64,000 nucleotides of DNA from Auanema rhodensis (taxonomy: Eukaryota > Nematoda > Chromadorea > Rhabditida > Rhabditidae), in assembly GCA_964057225.1 (NCBI GenBank), contig OZ059895.1, forward strand, positions 10,912,001 to 10,976,000, written 5' to 3'. Made by a program: the position numbers and the translations under genes. Positions 41,850 to 56,700 of this stretch are shown here, piece by piece. Below the pieces are notes generated by a model. That model did no database searches. It saw only the letters and a list, made by a program, of their open reading frames with translations, and had not been told where the DNA came from. How positions within the stretch are numbered: the stretch's first letter is position 1; the number at the start of each line of letters is the position of its first letter.

Positions 41850-44800
41850 TTTTTCCAATTTCATGTTAGTTATGTAATTTTCCACGTTCCATCTGGTTCC
41901 CTTGATGATATCAAATCTTATGTGCTCCAAAAACAATAAATTAAAAAAGGTTTCACAGTTGTATAGTGTTTTAACAATGTTTGTTTTGATAGGAAGTAGA
42001 TAGAAACAGTGAAGTTAAAAAGAAGGTTCATTAACTACTGGTTTATAACTGTATTATAGCAATAAGATTGAATATAATTTGCTGCTTTGGGTTGAGCTAT
42101 CTAAGTGAGACTACTTGAAAATTGAAAACATTTGTTACGGAAGAGATAAAATTGAAAATCAGCTGCATGGCGTTCTTTCAAAGTGGTGTAGTTGAAAGCG
42201 AAAATATCTGATATTCAATGATTTACATACTTATCCTCGTTATAGTATTTTTCCAATTTCATGTTAGTTATGTAACTTTCCACATGCCATCTGGTTCCCT
42301 CGATGATATCAAAGCTTATGTGCTCCAAATACAATAAATCAAAAAAGGGTTTCACAGTAGTATAGTGTTTAAACAATGTTTGTTTTGATAGGAAATAGAT
42401 AGAAACAGTAAAGTTAAGATGAAGGTTCATTAACTACTGGTTTATGACTGTAATATAGAAATAAGATTGAAGATAATTTGCTGCCTCCGGTTGAGCTATC
42501 TAAGTAAATCTACTTGAAAAGTGAAAAAATTTGTTACGGAAGAGATAAAATTGAAAATCAGCTGCATGTCGTACTTTCAACGTGGTATAGTTGAAAGCGA
42601 AAATATCTGATTTTCAATGATTTACATACTTATCCTCGTTATAGTTTTTTTCCAATTTCATGTTAGTTATGTAACTTTCCACGTTCCATCTGGTTCCCTC
42701 GATGATATCAAAGCTTATGTGCTCCAAATACAATAAATCAAAAAAGGGTTTCACAGTTGTATAGTGTTTAAGCAATGTTTGTTTCGATAGGAAATAGATA
42801 AAAACAGTAAAGTTAAGATGAAGGTTTATTAACTACTGGTTTATGACTGTAATATAGAAATAAGATTGAAGATAATTTGCTGCCTCCGGTTGAGCTATCT
42901 AAGTAAATCTACTTGAAAAGTGAAAACATTTGTTACAGAAGAGATAAAATTGAAAATCAGCTGCATGGCGTATTTTCAACGTGGTATAGTTGTAAGCAAA
43001 AATATCTGATATTCAATGATTTACATACTTATCCTCGTTATAGTTTTTTTCCAATTTCATGTTAGTTATGTAATTTTCCAAGTTCCATCTGGTTCCCTTG
43101 ATGATATCAAATCTTATGTGTTCCAAATACAATAAATTGAAAAAGGTTTCAAAGTTGTATAGTGTTTAAACAATGTTTGTTTCGATAGGAAAAAGATAGA
43201 AACAGTAAAGTTAAGATGAAGGTTCATTGACTACTGGTTTATAACTGTATTATAGAAATAAGATTAAAGATAATTTGCTGCCTTGGGTTGAGCTACCTAA
43301 GTAAAACTACTTGAAAATCGGAAACATTTGTTACAGAAGAGATAAAATTGAAAATCAGCTGCATGGCGTGCTTTCAACGTGGAATAGTTGTAAGCGAAAA
43401 TATCTGATATTCAATGATTAACATACGTATCCTCGTTATAGTTTTTTTTCCAATTTCATGTTAGTTATGTAATTTTCCACGTGCCATCTGGTTTCCTCGA
43501 TGATATCAAAGCTTATGTGCTCCAAATACAATAAATCAAAAAAGGTTTTCACAGTAGTATAGTGTTTAAACAATGTTTGTTTTGATAGGAAATATATAGA
43601 AACAGTAAAGTTAAGATGAAGGTTCATTAACTACTGGTTTATGACTGTAATATAGAAATAAGATTGAAGATAATTTGCTGCCTCCGGTTGAGCTATCTAA
43701 GTAAATCTACTTGAAAAGTGAAAAAATTTGTTACGGAAGAGATAAAATTGAAAATCAGCTGCATGTCGTACTTTCAACGTGGTATAGTTGAAAGCGAAAA
43801 TATCTGGTATTCAATGATTTACATACTTATCCTCGTTATAGTTTTTTTTCCAATTTCCTGTTAGTTATGTAATTTTCGACGTTCCATCTGGATCCCTCGA
43901 TGATAGCAATTCTTATAAGCTCCAAATACAATAAATTAAAAAAGGTTTCACAGTAGTATAGTGTTTAAACAATGTTTGTTTTGATAGGAAATAGATAGAA
44001 ACAGTAAAGTTAAGATGAAGGTTCATTAACTACTGGTTTATGACTGTAATATAGAAATAAGATTGAAGATAATTTGCTGCCTCCGGTTGCGCTATCTAAG
44101 TAAAACTACTTGACAATCGGAAACATTTGTTACAGAAGAGATAAAATTGAAAATCAGCTGCATGGCGTACTTTGAACGTGGTATAGTTGTAAGCGAAAAT
44201 ATCTGATATTCAATGATTTACATACTTATCCTCGTCATAGTTTTTTTCCAATTTCATGTTAGTTATGTAACTTTCCACGTTCCATCTGGTTCCCTCGATG
44301 ATATCAAAGCTTATGTGCTCCAAATACAATGAATCAAAAAAGGGTTTCACAGTTGTATAGTGTTTAAACAATGTTTGTTTCGATAGGAAATAGATAAAAA
44401 CAGTAAAGTTAAGATGAAGGTTCATTAACTACTGGTTTATGACTGTAATATAGAAATAAGATTGAAGATAATTTGCTGCCTCCGGTTGAGCTATCTAAGT
44501 AAATCTACTTGAAAAGTGAAAACATTTGTTACAGAAGAGATAAAATTGAAAATCAGCTGCATGGCGTATTTTCAACGTGGTATAGTTGTAAGCAAAAATA
44601 TCTGATATTCAATGATTTACATACTTATCCTCGTTATAGTCTTTTTCCAATTTCATGTTAGTTATGTAATTTTCCACGTTCCATCTGGTTCCCTTGATGA
44701 TATCAAATCTTATGTGCTCCAAAAACAATAAATTAAAAAAGGTTTCACAGTTGTATAGTGTTTTAACAATGTTTGTTTTGATAGGAAGTAGATAGAAACA

Positions 44801-46740
44801 GTGAAGTTAAAAAGAAGGTTCATTAACTACTGGTTTATAACTGTATTATAGCAATAAGATTGAATATAATTTGCTGCTTTGGGTTGAGCTATCTAAGTGA
44901 GACTACTTGAAAATTGAAAACATTTGTTACGGAAGAGATGAAATTGAAAATCAGCTGCATGGCGTTCTTTCAAAGTGGTGTAGTTGAAAGCGAAAATATC
45001 TGATATTCAATGATTTACATACTTATCCTCGTTATAGTATTTTTCCAATTTCATGTTAGTTATGTAACTTTCCACATGCCATCTGGTTCCCTCGATGATA
45101 TCAAAGCTTATGTGCTCCAAATACAATAAATCAAAAAAGGGTTTCACAGTAGTATAGTGTTTAAACAATGTTTGTTTTGATAGGAAATAGATAGAAACAG
45201 TAAAGTTAAGATGAAGGTTCATTAACTACTGGTTTATGACTGTAATATAGAAATAAGATTGAAGATAATTTGCTGCCTCCGGTTGAGCTATCTAAGTAAA
45301 TCTACTTGAAAAGTGAAAAAATTTGTTACGGAAGAGATAAAATTGAAAATCAGCTGCATGTCGTACTTTCAACGTGGTATAGTTGAAAGCGAAAATATCT
45401 GATTTTCAATGATTTACATACTTATCCTCGTTATAGTTTTGTTCCAATTTCATGTTAGTTATGTAACTTTCCACGTTCCATCTGGTTCCCTCGATGATAT
45501 CAAAGCTTATGTGCTCCAAATACAATAAATCAAAAAAGGGTTTCACAGTTGTATAGTGTTTAAACAATGTTTGTTTCGATAGGAAATAGATAAAAACAGT
45601 AAAGTTAAGATGAAGGTTTATTAACTACTGGTTTATGACTGTAATATAGAAATAAGATTGAAGATAATTTGCTGCCTCCGGTTGAGCTATCTAAGTAAAT
45701 CTACTTGAAAAGTGAAAACATTTGTTACAGAAGAGATAAAATTGAAAATCAGCTGCATGGCGTATTTTCAACGTGGTATAGTTGTAAGCAAAAATATCTG
45801 ATATTCAATGATTTACATACTTATCCTCGTTATAGTTTTTTTCCAATTTCATGTTAGTTATGTAATTTTCCAAGTTCCATCTGGTTCCCTTGATGATATC
45901 AAATCTTATGTGTTCCAAATACAATAAATTGAAAAAGGTTTCAAAGTTGTATAGTGTTTAAACAATGTTTGTTTCGATAGGAAAAAGATAGAAACAGTAA
46001 AGTTAAGATGAAGGTTCATTGACTACTGGTTTATAACTGTATTATAGAAATAAGATTAAAGATAATTTGCTGCCTTGGGTTGAGCTACCTAAGTAAAACT
46101 ACTTGAAAATCGGAAACATTTGTTACAGAAGAGATAAAATTGAAAATCAGCTGCATGGCGTGCTTTCAACGTGGAATAGTTGTAAGCGAAAATATCTGAT
46201 ATTCAATGATTAACATACGTATCCTCGTTATAGTTTTTTTTCCAATTTCATGTTAGTTATGTAATTTTCCACGTGCCATCTGGTTTCCTCGATGATATCA
46301 AAGCTTATGTGCTCCAAATACAATAAATCAAAAAAGGGTTTCACAGTAGTATAGTGTTTAAACAATGTTTGTTTTGATAGGAAATATATAGAAACAGTAA
46401 AGTTAAGATGAAGGTTCATTAACTACTGGTTTATGACTGTAATATAGAAATAAGATTGAAGATAATTTGCTGCCTCCGGTTGAGCTATCTAAGTAAATCT
46501 ACTTGAAAAGTGAAAAAATTTGTTACGGAAGAGATAAAATTGAAAATCAGCTGCATGTCGTACTTTCAACGTGGTATAGTTGAAAGCGAAAATATCTGGT
46601 ATTCAATGATTTACATACTTATCCTCGTTATAGTTTTTTTTCCAATTTCCTGTTAGTTATGTAATTTTCGACGTTCCATCTGGATCCCTCGATGATAGCA
46701 ATTCTTATAAGCTCCAAATACAATAAATTAAAAAAGGTTT
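41850..46740 (-). repeat. Higher-order repeat: ~2.1-kb segment duplicated 2,792 bp (7 monomers) apart
   Basis: About 41850-43940 recurs at about 44642-46732 (42215 pairs with 45007; 43436 with 46228; 41880 with 44672). Intervening monomers differ. Confidence 0.8.
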
Positions 46741-49700
46741 CACAGTAGTATAGTGTTTAAACAATGTTTGTTTCGATAGGAAAAAGATAGAAACAGTAAA
46801 GTTAAGATGAAGGTTCATTGACTACTGGTTTATAACTGTAATATAGAAAAAAGATTGAAGATAACTTGCTGCCTTGGTTTGAGCTATCTAAGTGAAACGA
46901 CTTGAAAAGTGAAAACATTTGTTACGGAAGAGATAAAATTGAAAATCAGCTGCATGGCGTACTTTCAACGTGGTATAGTTGTGAGCAAAAATATCTGATA
47001 TTCAATGATTTACATACTTATCCTCGTTATAGTTTTTTTCCAATTTCATGTTAGTTATGTAATTTTCCACGTTCCATCTGGTTCCCTTGATGATATCAAA
47101 TCTTATTGCTCCAAATACAACAAATTAAAAAAGGTTTCACAGTTGTATAGTGTTCAAACAATGTTTGTTTTGATAGGAAGTAGATAGAAACAGTGAAGTT
47201 AAAAAGAAGGTTCATTAACTACTGGTTTATAACTGTATTATAGCAATAAGATTGAATATAATTTGCTGCTTTGGGTTGAGCTATCTAAGTAAATCTACTT
47301 GAAAAGTGAAAACATTTGTTACAGAAGAGATAAAATTGAAAATCAGCTGCATGGCGTACTTTCAACGTGGTATAGTTGTAAGCAAAAATATCTGATATTC
47401 AATGATTTACATACTTATCCTCGTTATAGTTTTTTTCCAATTTCCTGTTAGTTATGTAATTTTCGACGTTTCATCTGGATCCCTCGATGATAGCAATTCT
47501 TATAAGCTCCAAATACAATAAATAAAAAAAGGGTTTCACAGTTGTATAGTGTTTAAACAATGTTTGTTTCGATAGGAAATAGATAAAAACAGTAAAGTTA
47601 AGATGAAGGTTCATTAACTACTGGTTTATGACTGTAATATAGAAATAAGATTGAAGATAATTTGCTGCCTCCGGTTGAGCTATCTAAGTAAATCTACTTG
47701 AAAAGTGAAAACATTTGTTACGGAAGAGATAAAATTGAAAATCAGCTGCATGACATACTTTCAACGTGGTATAGTTGAGAGCGAAAATATCTGATTTTCA
47801 ATGATTTACATACTTATCCTCGTTATAGTTTTCTTCCAATTTCATGTTAGTTATGTAACTTTCCACGTTCCATCTCGTTTCCTCGATGATATCAAAGCTT
47901 ATGTGCTCCAAATACAATAAATAAAAAAAGGGTTTCACAGTTGTATAGTGTTTAAACAATGTTTGTTTCGATAGGAAATAGATAAAAACAGTAAAGTTAA
48001 GATGAAGGTTCATTAACTACTGGTTTATGACTGTAATATAGAAATAAGATTGAAGATAATTTGCTGCCTCCGGTTGAGCTATCTAAGTAAATCTACTTGA
48101 AAAGTGAAAACATTTGTTACGGAAGAGATAAAATTGAAAATCAGCTGCATGACGTACTTTCAACGTGGTATAGTTGTAAGCGAAAATATCTGATATTCAA
48201 TGATTAACATACTTATCCTCGTTATAGTTTTTTTTCCAATTTCATGTTAGTTAAGTAATTTTCCACGTTGCATCTGGTTCCCTCGATGATATCAAATCTT
48301 ATGTGCTCCAAATACAATAAATTGAAAAAGGTTTCACAGTTGTATAGTGTCTAAACAATGTTTGTTTCGATAGGAAATAGATAGAAACAGTAAAGTTAAA
48401 ATGAAGGTTCATTAACTACTGGTTTATAACTGTAATGTAGAAATAAGATTAAAGATAATTTGCTGCCTTGGGTTGAGCTACCTAAGTAAAACTACTTGAA
48501 AATCGGAAACATTTGTTACAGAAGAGATAAAATTGAAAATCAGCTGCATGGCGTGCTTTCAACGTGGTATAGTTGTAAGCGAAAATATCTGATATTCAAT
48601 GATTAACATACTTATCCTCGTTATAGTTTTTTTTCCAATTTCATGTTAGTTATGTAATTTTCCACTTGCCATCTGGTTCCCTCGATGATATCAAAGCTTA
48701 TGTGCTCCAAATACAATAAATCAAAAAAGGGTTTCACAGTAGTATAGTGTTTAAACAATGTTTGTTTCGATAGGAAATAGATAAAAACAGTAAAGTTAAG
48801 ATGAAGGTTCATTAACTACTGGTTTATGACTGTAATATAGAAATAAGATTGAAGATAATTTGCGCCCTCCGGTTGAGCTATCTAAGTAAATCTACTTGAA
48901 AAGTGAAAACATTTGTTACAGAAGAGATAAAATTGAAAATCAGCTGCATGGCGTACTTTCAACGTGGTATAGTTGTAAGCAAAAATATCTGATATTCAAT
49001 GATTTACATACTTATCCTCGTTATAGTTTTTTTCCAATTTCATGTTAGTTATGTAATTTTCCAAGTTCCATCTGGTTCCCTTGATGATATCAAATCTTAT
49101 GTGCTCCAAATACAATAATTTAAACAAGGTTACAAAGTTGTATAGTGTTTAAACAATGTTTGTTTCGATAGGAAAAAGATAGAAACAGTAAAGTTAAGAT
49201 GAAGGTTCATTAACTACTGGTTTATAACTGTAATATAGAAAAAAGATTGAAGATAACTTGCTGCCTTGGTTTGAGCTATCTAAGTGAAACGACTTGAAAA
49301 GTGAAAACATTTATTACGGAAGAGATAAAATTGAAAATCAGCTGCATGGCGTACTTTCAACGTGGTATAGTTGTAAGCAAAAATATCTGATATTCAATGA
49401 TTTACATACTTATCCTCGTTATAGTTTTTTTCCAATTTCATGTTAGTTATGTAATTTTCCAAGTTCCATCTGGTTCCCTTGATGATATCAAATCTTATGT
49501 GTTCCAAATACAATAAATTGAAAAAGGTTTCAAAGTTGTATAGTGTTTAAACAATGTTTGTTTCGATAGGAAAAAGATAGAAACAGTAAAGTTAAGATGA
49601 AGGTTCATTGACTACTGGTTTATAACTGTATTATAGAAATAAGATTAAAGATAATTTGCTGCCTTGGGTTGAGCTACCTAAGTAAAACTACTTGAAAATC

Positions 49701-50960
49701 GGAAACATTTGTTACAGAAGAGATAAAATTGAAAATCAGCTGCATGGCGTGCTTTCAACGTGGAATAGTTGTAAGCGAAAATATCTGATATTCAATGATT
49801 AACATACGTATCCTCGTTATAGTTTTTTTTCCAATTTCATGTTAGTTATGTAATTTTCCACGTGCCATCTGGTTTCCTCGATGATATCAAAGCTTATGTG
49901 CTCCAAATACAATAAATCAAAAAAGGGTTTCACAGTAGTATAGTGTTTAAACAATGTTTGTTTTGATAGGAAATATATAGAAACAGTAAAGTTAAGATGA
50001 AGGTTCATTAACTACTGGTTTATGACTGTAATATAGAAATAAGATTGAAGATAATTTGCTGCCTCCGGTTGAGCTATCTAAGTAAATCTACTTGAAAAGT
50101 GAAAAAATTTGTTACGGAAGAGATAAAATTGAAAATCAGCTGCATGTCGTACTTTCAACGTGGTATAGTTGAAAGCGAAAATATCTGGTATTCAATGATT
50201 TACATACTTATCCTCGTTATAGTTTTTTTTCCAATTTCCTGTTAGTTATGTAATTTTCGACGTTCCATCTGGATCCCTCGATGATAGCAATTCTTATAAG
50301 CTCCAAATACAATAAATTAAAAAAGGTTTCACAGTAGTATAGTGTTTAAACAATGTTTGTTTCGATAGGAAAAAGATAGAAACAGTAAAGTTAAGATGAA
50401 GGTTCATTGACTACTGGTTTATAACTGTAATATAGAAAAAAGATTGAAGATAACTTGCTGCCTTGGTTTGAGCTATCTAAGTGAAACGACTTGAAAAGTG
50501 AAAACATTTGTTACGGAAGAGATAAAATTGAAAATCAGCTGCATGGCGTACTTTCAACGTGGTATAGTTGTGAGCAAAAATATCTGATATTCAATGATTT
50601 ACATACTTATCCTCGTTATAGTTTTTTTCCAATTTCATGTTAGTTATGTAATTTTCCACGTTCCATCTGGTTCCCTTGATGATATCAAATCTTATTGCTC
50701 CAAATACAACAAATTAAAAAAGGTTTCACAGTTGTATAGTGTTCAAACAATGTTTGTTTTGATAGGAAGTAGATAGAAACAGTGAAGTTAAAAAGAAGGT
50801 TCATTAACTACTGGTTTATAACTGTATTATAGCAATAAGATTGAATATAATTTGCTGCTTTGGGTTGAGCTATCTAAGTAAATCTACTTGAAAAGTGAAA
50901 ACATTTGTTACAGAAGAGATAAAATTGAAAATCAGCTGCATGGCGTACTTTCAACGTGGT
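45780..50960 (-). repeat. Higher-order repeat: segment duplicated 3,589 bp (9 monomers) apart
   Basis: Positions 46228 and 47005 recur at 49817 and 50594 with the same variants, including the rare CTTATTGCTCC deletion. Block edges are estimated by eye. Confidence 0.75.
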
Positions 50961-53765
50961 ATAGTTGTAAGCAAAAATATCTGATATTCAATGATTTACA
51001 TACTTATCCTCGTTATAGTTTTTTTTCCAATTTCCTGTTAGTTATGTAATTTTCGACGTTTCATCTGGATCCCTCGATGATAGCAATTCTTATAAGCTCC
51101 AAATACAATAAATTGAAAAAGGTTTCAAAGTTGTATAGTGTTTAAACAATGTTTGTTTCGATAGGAAAAAGATAGAAACAGTAAAGTTAAGATGAAGGTT
51201 CATTGACTACTGGTTTATAACTGTATTATAGCAATAAGATTGAATATAATTTGCTGCTTTGGGTTGAGCTATCTAAGTGAAACTACTTGAAAAGTGAAAA
51301 AATTTGTTACGGAAGAGATAAAATTGAAAATCAGCTGCATGACATACTTTCAACGTGGTATAGTTGAGAGCGAAAATATCTGATTTTCAATGATTTACAT
51401 ACTTATCCTCGTTATAGTTTTTTTCCAATTTCATGTTAGTTATGTAACTTTCCACGTTCCATCTGGTTCCCTCGATGATATTAAAGCTTATGTGCTCCAA
51501 ATACAATAAATCAAAAAAGGGTTTCACAGTTGTATAGTGTTTAAACAATGTTTGTTTCGATAGGAAATAGATAAAAACAGTAAAGTTAAGATGAAGGTTT
51601 ATTAACTACTGGTTTATGACTGTAATATAGAAATAAGATTGAAGATAATTTGCTGCCTCCGGTTGAGCTATCTAAGTAAATCTACTTGAAAAGTGAAAAC
51701 ATTTGTTACGGAAGAGATAAAATTGAAAATCAGCTGCATGTCGTACTTTCAACGTGGTATAGTTGAAAGCGAAAATATCTGATTTTCAATGATTTACATA
51801 CTTATCCTCGTTATAGTTTTTTTCCAATTTCATGTTAGTTATGTAATTTTCCAAGTTCCATCTGGTTCCCTTGATGATATCAAATCTTATGTGTTCCAAA
51901 TACAATAAATTGAAAAAGGTTTCAAAGTTGTATAGTGTTTAAACAATGTTTGTTTCGATAGGAAAAAGATAGAAACAGTAAAGTTAAGATGAAGGTTCAT
52001 TGACTACTGGTTTATAACTGTATTATAGAAATAAGATTAAAGATAATTTGCTGCCTTGGGTTGAGCTACCTAAGTAAAACTACTTGAAAATCGGAAACAT
52101 TTGTTACAGAAGAGATAAAATTGAAAATCAGCTGCATGGCGTGCTTTCAACGTGGAATAGTTGTAAGCGAAAATATCTGATATTCAATGATTAACATACG
52201 TATCCTCGTTATAGTTTTTTTTCCAATTTCATGTTAGTTATGTAATTTTCCACGTGCCATCTGGTTTCCTCGATGATATCAAAGCTTATGTGCTCCAAAT
52301 ACAATAAATCAAAAAAGGGTTTCACAGTAGTATAGTGTTTAAACAATGTTTGTTTTGATAGGAAATATATAGAAACAGTAAAGTTAAGATGAAGGTTCAT
52401 TAACTACTGGTTTATGACTGTAATATAGAAATAAGATTGAAGATAATTTGCTGCCTCCGGTTGAGCTATCTAAGTAAATCTACTTGAAAAGTGAAAAAAT
52501 TTGTTACGGAAGAGATAAAATTGAAAATCAGCTGCATGTCGTACTTTCAACGTGGTATAGTTGAAAGCGAAAATATCTGGTATTCAATGATTTACATACT
52601 TATCCTCGTTATAGTTTTTTTTCCAATTTCCTGTTAGTTATGTAATTTTCGACGTTCCATCTGGATCCCTCGATGATAGCAATTCTTATAAGCTCCAAAT
52701 ACAATAAATTAAAAAAGGTTTCACAGTAGTATAGTGTTTAAACAATGTTTGTTTTGATAGGAAATAGATAGAAACAGTAAAGTTAAGATGAAGGTTCATT
52801 AACTACTGGTTTATGACTGTAATATAGAAATAAGATTGAAGATAATTTGCTGCCTCCGGTTGCGCTATCTAAGTAAAACTACTTGACAATCGGAAACATT
52901 TGTTACAGAAGAGATAAAATTGAAAATCAGCTGCATGGCGTACTTTGAACGTGGTATAGTTGTAAGCGAAAATATCTGATATTCAATGATTTACATACTT
53001 ATCCTCGTCATAGTTTTTTTCCAATTTCATGTTAGTTATGTAACTTTCCACGTTTCATCTGGTTCCCTCGATGATATCAAAGCTTATGTGCTCCAAATAC
53101 AATGAATCAAAAAAGGGTTTCACAGTTGTATAGTGTTTAAACAATGTTTGTTTCGATAGGAAATAGATAAAAACAGTAAAGTTAAGATGAAGGTTCATTA
53201 ACTACTGGTTTATGACTGTAATATAGAAATAAGATTGAAGATAATTTGCTGCCTCCGGTTGAGCTATCTAAGTAAATCTACTTGAAAAGTGAAAACATTT
53301 GTTACAGAAGAGATAAAATTGAAAATCAGCTGCATGGCGTATTTTCAACGTGGTATAGTTGTAAGCAAAAATATCTGATATTCAATGATTTACATACTTA
53401 TCCTCGTTATAGTCTTTTTCCAATTTCATGTTAGTTATGTAATTTTCCAAGTTCCATTTGGTTCCCTTGATGATATCAAATCTTATGTGTTCCAAATACA
53501 ATAAATTGAAAAAGGTTTCAAAGTTGTATAGTGTTTAAACAATGTTTGTTTCGATAGGAAAAAGATAGAAACAGTAAAGTTAAGATGAAGGTTCATTGAC
53601 TACTGGTTTATAACTGTAATATAGAAAAAAGATTGAAGATAACTTGCTGCCTTGGTTTGAGCTATCTAAGTGAAACGACTTGAAAAGTGAAAACATTTGT
53701 TACGGAAGAGATAAAATTGAAAATCAGCTGCATGGCGTACTTTCAACGTGGTATAGTTGTAAGCG

Positions 53766-56700
53766 AAAATATCTGGTATTCAATGATTTACATACTTATC
53801 CTCGTTATAGTTTTTTTTCCAATTTCCTGTTAGTTATGTAATTTTCGACGTTTCATCTGGATCCCTCGATGATAGCAATTCTTATAAGCTCCAAATACAA
53901 TAAATTAAAAAAGGTTTCACAGTTGTATAGTGTTTAAACAATGTTTGTTTCGATAGGGAATAGATACAAACAGTAAAGTTAAAATGAAGGTTCATTAACT
54001 ACTGGTTTATAACTGTAATATAGAAATAAGATTGAAGATAATTTGCTTCCTTGGGTTGAGCTATCTAAGTAAAACTACTTAAAAAGTGAAAACAATTGTT
54101 ACGGAAGAGATAAAATTGAAAATCAGCTGCATGGCGTACTTTGAACGTGGTATAGTTGTAAGCGAAAATATCTGATATTCAATGATTTACATACTTATCC
54201 TCGTTATAGTTTTTTTCCAATTTCATGTTAGTTATGTAATTTTCCACGTTCCATCTGGTTCCCTTGATGATATCAAATCTTATGTGCTCCAAAAATAATA
54301 AATTAAAAAAGGTTTCACAGTTGTATAGTGTTTTAACAATGTTTGTTTTGATAGGAAGTAGATAGAAACAGTGAAGTTAAAAAGAAGGTTCATTAACTAC
54401 TGGTTTATAACTGTATTATAGCAATAAGATTGAAGATAACTTGCTGCCTTGGTTTGAGCTATCTAAGTGAAACGACTTGAAAAGTGAAAACATTTGTTAC
54501 GGAAGAGATAAAATTGAAAATCAGCTGCATGGCGTACTTTCAACGTGGTATAGTTGTAAGCGAAAATATCTGGTATTCAATGATTTACATACTTATCCTC
54601 GTTATAGTATTTTTCCAATTTCATGTTAGTTATGTAACTTTCCACATGCCATCTGGTTCCCTCGATGATATCAAAGCTTATGTGCTCCAAATACAATAAA
54701 TCAAAAAAGGGTTTCACAGTAGTATAGTGTTTAAACAATGTTTGTTTTGATAGGAAATAGATAGAAACAGTAAAGTTAAGATGAAGGTTCATTAACTACT
54801 GGTTTATGACTGTAATATAGAAATAAGATTGAAGATAATTTGCTTCCTTGGGTTGAGCTATCTAAGTAAAACTACTTAAAAAGTGAAAACAATTGTTACG
54901 GAAGAGATAAAATTGAAAATCAGCTGCATGGCGTACTTTGAACGTGGTATAGTTGTAAGCGAAAATATCTGATATTCAATGATTTACATACTTATCCTCG
55001 TTATAGTTTTTTTCCAATTTCATGTTAGTTATGTAATTTTCCACGTTCCATCTGGTTCCCTTGATGATATCAAATCTTATGTGCTCCAAAAATAATAAAT
55101 TGAAAAAGGTTTCAAAGTTGTATAGTGTTTAAACAATGTTTGTTTCGATAGGAAAAAGATAGAAACAGTAAAGTTAAGATGAAGGTTCATTGACTACTGG
55201 TTTATAACTGTAATATAGAAAAAAGATTGAAGATAACTTGCTGCCTTGGTTTGAGCTATCTAAGTGAAACGACTTGAAAAGTGAAAACATTTGTTACGGA
55301 AGAGATAAAATTGAAAATCAGCTGCATGGCGTACTTTCAACGTGGTATAGTTGTAAGCGAAAATATCTGGTATTCAATGATTTACATACTTATCCTCGTT
55401 ATAGTATTTTTCCAATTTCATGTTAGTTATGTAACTTTCCACATGCCATCTGGTTCCCTCGATGATATCAAAGCTTATGTGCTCCAAATACAATAAATCA
55501 AAAAAGGGTTTCACAGTAGTATAGTGTTTAAACAATGTTTGTTTTGATAGGAAATAGATAGAAACAGTAAAGTTAAGATGAAGGTTCATTAACTACTGGT
55601 TTATGACTGTAATATAGAAATAAGATTGAAGATAATTTGCTGCCTCCGGTTGAGCTATCTAAGTAAATCTACTTGAAAAGTGAAAAAATTTCTTACGGAA
55701 GAGATAAAATTGAAAATCAGCTGCATGTCGTACTTTCAACGTGGTATAGTTGAAAGCGAAAATATCTGATTTTCAATGATTTACATACTTATCCTCGTTA
55801 TAGTTTTTTTCCAATTTCATGTTAGTTATGTAACTTTCCACGTTCCATCTGGTTCCCTCGATGATATCAAAGCTTATGTGCTCCAAATACAATAAATCAA
55901 AAAAGGGTTTCACAGTTGTATAGTGTTTAAACAATGTTTGTTTCGATAGGAAATAGATAAAAACAGTAAAGTTAAGATGAAGGTTTATTAACTACTGGTT
56001 TATGACTGTAATATAGAAATAAGATTGAAGATAATTTGCTGCCTCCGGTTGAGCTATCTAAGTAAATCTACTTGAAAAGTGAAAACATTTGTTACAGAAG
56101 AGATAAAATTGAAAATCAGCTGCATGGCGTATTTTCAACGTGGTATAGTTGTAAGCAAAAATATCTGATATTCAATGATTTACATACTTATCCTCGTTAT
56201 AGTTTTTTTCCAATTTCATGTTAGTTATGTAATTTTCCAAGTTCCATCTGGTTCCCTTGATGATATCAAATCTTATGTGTTCCAAATACAATAAATTGAA
56301 AAAGGTTTCAAAGTTGTATAGTGTTTAAACAATGTTTGTTTCGATAGGAAAAAGATAGAAACAGTAAAGTTAAGATGAAGGTTCATTGACTACTGGTTTA
56401 TAACTGTATTATAGAAATAAGATTAAAGATAATTTGCTGCCTTGGGTTGAGCTACCTAAGTAAAACTACTTGAAAATCGGAAACATTTGTTACAGAAGAG
56501 ATAAAATTGAAAATCAGCTGCATGGCGTGCTTTCAACGTGGAATAGTTGTAAGCGAAAATATCTGATATTCAATGATTAACATACGTATCCTCGTTATAG
56601 TTTTTTTTCCAATTTCATGTTAGTTATGTAATTTTCCACGTGCCATCTGGTTTCCTCGATGATATCAAAGCTTATGTGCTCCAAATACAATAAATCAAAA